A DNA stretch of 7,789 nucleotides from positions 1 through 7,789 of the forward strand of contig JAFOIR010000085.1 in the NCBI GenBank assembly GCA_017420625.1, given 5' to 3'. Each line of letters starts with the position of its first letter. The first letter of the stretch is position 1. This document shows, in pieces, positions 6,523-7,789 of this stretch. This DNA comes from Bacillota bacterium (lineage in GTDB: Bacteria > Bacillota_A > Clostridia > Lachnospirales > Bianqueaceae). A program made the position numbers and the translations under genes. The notes under the pieces were generated by a model that saw only the letters and a program-made list of their open reading frames with translations, was not told the DNA's origin and ran no database searches.

Positions 6523-6540
6523 GAATCAAAAAAGTGTTTT

Positions 6541-6565
6541 CCTGACCGACAAGCTGTCGGTCAGG
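6541..6565. repeat. Array hairpin 8, next to the GH2 stop codon
   Basis: Arms CCTGACCGACA (6541-6551) and TGTCGGTCAGG (6555-6565), a perfect 11 bp with a three-base loop. On the minus strand it follows the GH2 stop by 20 nt and is followed by GAAAACACTTTTTT: the T-run begins too far from the stem for a textbook intrinsic terminator, though it could still protect or end the transcript. Confidence 0.88.
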
Positions 6566-6585
6566 GAGAAAAGAGGCTCAGAGAA

Positions 6586-7789
6586 TCAAAGGATCCGGGT
6601 CTGCCAGCGGATTTCACCCGGCGCAGTTCTTTGAAGGATCGCCAGTGCATATCCTTCGGACGTTGGAGCCGTAAAGGAAACAAAGCCCTGATCGTGGATG
6701 GACTGATTGCTGCCGAAACCAAGCAGCTTAGTCGGCCCATCTGTCTTTAGCTCGATCTTTCCATCCTGGAAAACGTGGCGTCCGGCTGCATCGACCAGTT
6801 CCATGTTCAGGAATATCAGGTCGCCCTCTTCCTCGGCCAAGACCTGGACACTTTCTGCTGCACCCGTCGTCTGAAGCACAGTTCTTCCCAGTTCTTCGCC
6901 ATTTCGGAAGATCACAGCGCAAAGCTCACCGGGTTCATAGGTGATATTGAATTCACAGCAGAAGCCAGCCACACCTGCTTCATAAGGCTCGCCCGGAGCA
7001 GCGCAGGTCTTCTCCCCGACTTTCTTTCCGTTCTGATAAAGGACGGTCTTGTCACCGGCACCGTAGACCTGCACAAACAAAGGTTTCCCTTCCCGGCCGG
7101 GCCAGGTATAATTCAGTTCACAGTCGGTAAATTTCCAGGGCCCGAAGTCTCGGCTGCAGCCGAAGCGGTCCGGATCCTGCGTGGCGATCACCGGGCCTGT
7201 CTTCAGGCCAAATACGATCTCGCGGTAGAAGGACATTGCCCGGCGCACACCGATAACGGAGATATCTCCGGCACTGTTCATCAGTCCCGGGAACGGACCG
7301 CCGATCTCTCCCATATAGTCCCATCCGGTCCAGGTAAAGTCACCCATTACGGCCGGGCACGCCGTGATGATCGACCAGTTTTCCGCAATCATCTTTGGAT
7401 TTGTTTCACTGCCTACCATCAGCCGTTCCGGATACTTTTCATAATCCGGCAAATAACGGGCGGTCATATAATTATAGCCCAGCACATCCATTGAGAGTTC
7501 CAGCTTTTCCAGGATTCCGGAAAGGATGGGATGCCGAACGATCTCAGGCATATGATTAGCCAGCGCAGCCATAAAGACATTCACATCGCCCGGCCCCGGT
7601 CGGTGTCCGGTGATATCTTCCACGATCGAAGAAAGCCCGTCCCCTGCAGCAAATGCACCATTGATACCGTTGGTCGTGAGCCTGGTCGGATCGAGCTTTT
7701 TCAGATAACTTCCCAGCATCCGTGCTGTCTCGATTCCTTTTTCCGTCGCAATCTCAAAGATCTCATTGCCGGTCGAATACAGGATCACC
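6586..7789 (-). CDS. Glycoside hydrolase family 2 beta-glycosidase (C-terminal 400 residues)
   Basis: Hydrolyses beta-linked sugars with retention; family members include beta-galactosidases and beta-glucuronidases. The gene runs off the right edge, so the N-terminal sugar-binding and sandwich domains are not visible, and no real start lies in the window (the GTG at the edge is internal). Visible parts, numbered from the edge: YSTGNE with the acid/base Glu9; the second half of the TIM barrel with VGSET, likely nucleophile Glu128; FTWTGWDYMGE (151-161); the motif RRAMSFYREIVFGL (182-195); then C-terminal beta-sandwich domains, the last (about 312-400) with VDAAGR and LLGFGS as in GH2 domain 5. 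No export signal can be judged. Substrate is not determinable. The stop codon lies 20 nt before the hairpin array. Confidence 0.92.
   Translation of the reverse strand, partial: VILYSTGNEIFEIATEKGIETARMLGSYLKKLDPTRLTTNGINGAFAAGDGLSSIVEDITGHRPGPGDVNVFMAALANHMPEIVRHPILSGILEKLELSMDVLGYNYMTARYLPDYEKYPERLMVGSETNPKMIAENWSIITACPAVMGDFTWTGWDYMGEIGGPFPGLMNSAGDISVIGVRRAMSFYREIVFGLKTGPVIATQDPDRFGCSRDFGPWKFTDCELNYTWPGREGKPLFVQVYGAGDKTVLYQNGKKVGEKTCAAPGEPYEAGVAGFCCEFNITYEPGELCAVIFRNGEELGRTVLQTTGAAESVQVLAEEEGDLIFLNMELVDAAGRHVFQDGKIELKTDGPTKLLGFGSNQSIHDQGFVSFTAPTSEGYALAILQRTAPGEIRWQTRIL

Larger units (their letters stand above)
6207..6565. repeat. Array of eight hairpins sharing a GACCGA/TCGGTC core
   Basis: Non-coding stretch of about 360 bp holding eight inverted repeats plus a half-copy at 6207-6216. 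Every copy contains GACCGA in the left arm and TCGGTC in the right. Hairpin lengths differ (24, 31, 22, 26, 19, 36, 20 and 25 bp), yet linkers are 18 (from the half-copy), 19, 19, 17, 18, 19, 18 and 18 nt. Linkers are A/T-rich and often contain GTGT or TGTGGCA. The outer arms differ but remain complementary, indicating that pairing rather than sequence is retained. The array lies between two minus-strand genes, starting 20 nt after the GH2 stop and ending about 160 bp before the nuclease-like gene. No family known to me matches; function unknown. Confidence 0.9.

Noticed and set aside
6207..6565. CRISPR array
   Set aside because: Repeats are not identical, differ in length and carry compensatory arm changes; the 17-19-nt linkers are similar to one another rather than unique, and no cas genes are present.
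6235..6565. Cluster of TetR-type operators (the core resembles TTGACCGA...TCGGTCAA)
   Set aside because: The half-site spacing ranges from 2 to about 18 bases between copies, which a dimeric repressor would not tolerate, and no regulator gene is seen. Units 1, 3, 4 and 8 alone could still bind such a protein.
6207..6565. Integron attC sites or an insertion sequence end
   Set aside because: No integrase or transposase, no conserved attC boxes and no target duplication; the repeats are too many and too short.
6775..7494. Plus-strand reading frame of 239 residues
   Set aside because: It is antisense to the GH2 catalytic and sandwich domains and shows no protein family features.

Overview
The window looks like a chromosomal piece from a low-to-mid-GC Firmicute, most likely a gut Clostridia/Lachnospiraceae-type bacterium. 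This is inferred from the strong AGGAGG-type ribosome binding sites, sigma-A-type promoters, a tRNA gene without an encoded CCA end, an AraM-type sn-glycerol-1-phosphate dehydrogenase beside ribulokinase, and a glycoside hydrolase family 2 enzyme. No species can be named from the sequence alone.

Layout. 1-1496 (minus): most of an L-ribulokinase (araB), cut by the left edge. 1497-1576: an 80-bp divergent promoter region. 1577-2971 (plus): an AraM/EgsA-type sn-glycerol-1-phosphate dehydrogenase with a long C-terminal part. 2943-4061 (minus): a lipoprotein of unknown function whose 3' end overlaps the dehydrogenase gene by 29 bp tail to tail. 4083-4308 (minus): a tRNA-Asp(GTC) unit with a near-consensus promoter, a leader carrying three small hairpins, the tRNA and a 12-bp terminator-like hairpin only nine bases before the lipoprotein ribosome binding site. 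4348-5142 (minus): an alpha/beta hydrolase with its own TATAAT box. 5207-6046 (minus): a protein with a C-terminal PD-(D/E)XK-nuclease-like region. 6207-6565: a non-coding array of eight related hairpins plus a half-copy. 6586-7789 (minus): the C-terminal 400 residues of a GH2 beta-glycosidase, cut by the right edge.

The most unusual item is the hairpin array between the GH2 gene and the nuclease-like gene. Eight inverted repeats share the core GACCGA...TCGGTC. Their outer arms differ from copy to copy but stay complementary, and their loops range from 2 to about 18 nt. The linkers between successive hairpins are nonetheless held at 17-19 nt. This fits a string of structural elements (RNA or extruded/single-stranded DNA) better than a CRISPR array or a set of fixed-spacing operators. 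Its function is unknown. It lies in the upstream region of the nuclease-like gene and 20 nt downstream of the GH2 stop codon.

Together the genes suggest plant-polysaccharide and pentose use: AraB phosphorylates L-ribulose, the GH2 enzyme releases sugars, and AraM is a known companion of arabinose operons. The hydrolase, the lipoprotein and the nuclease-like gene show no evident pathway link to them.
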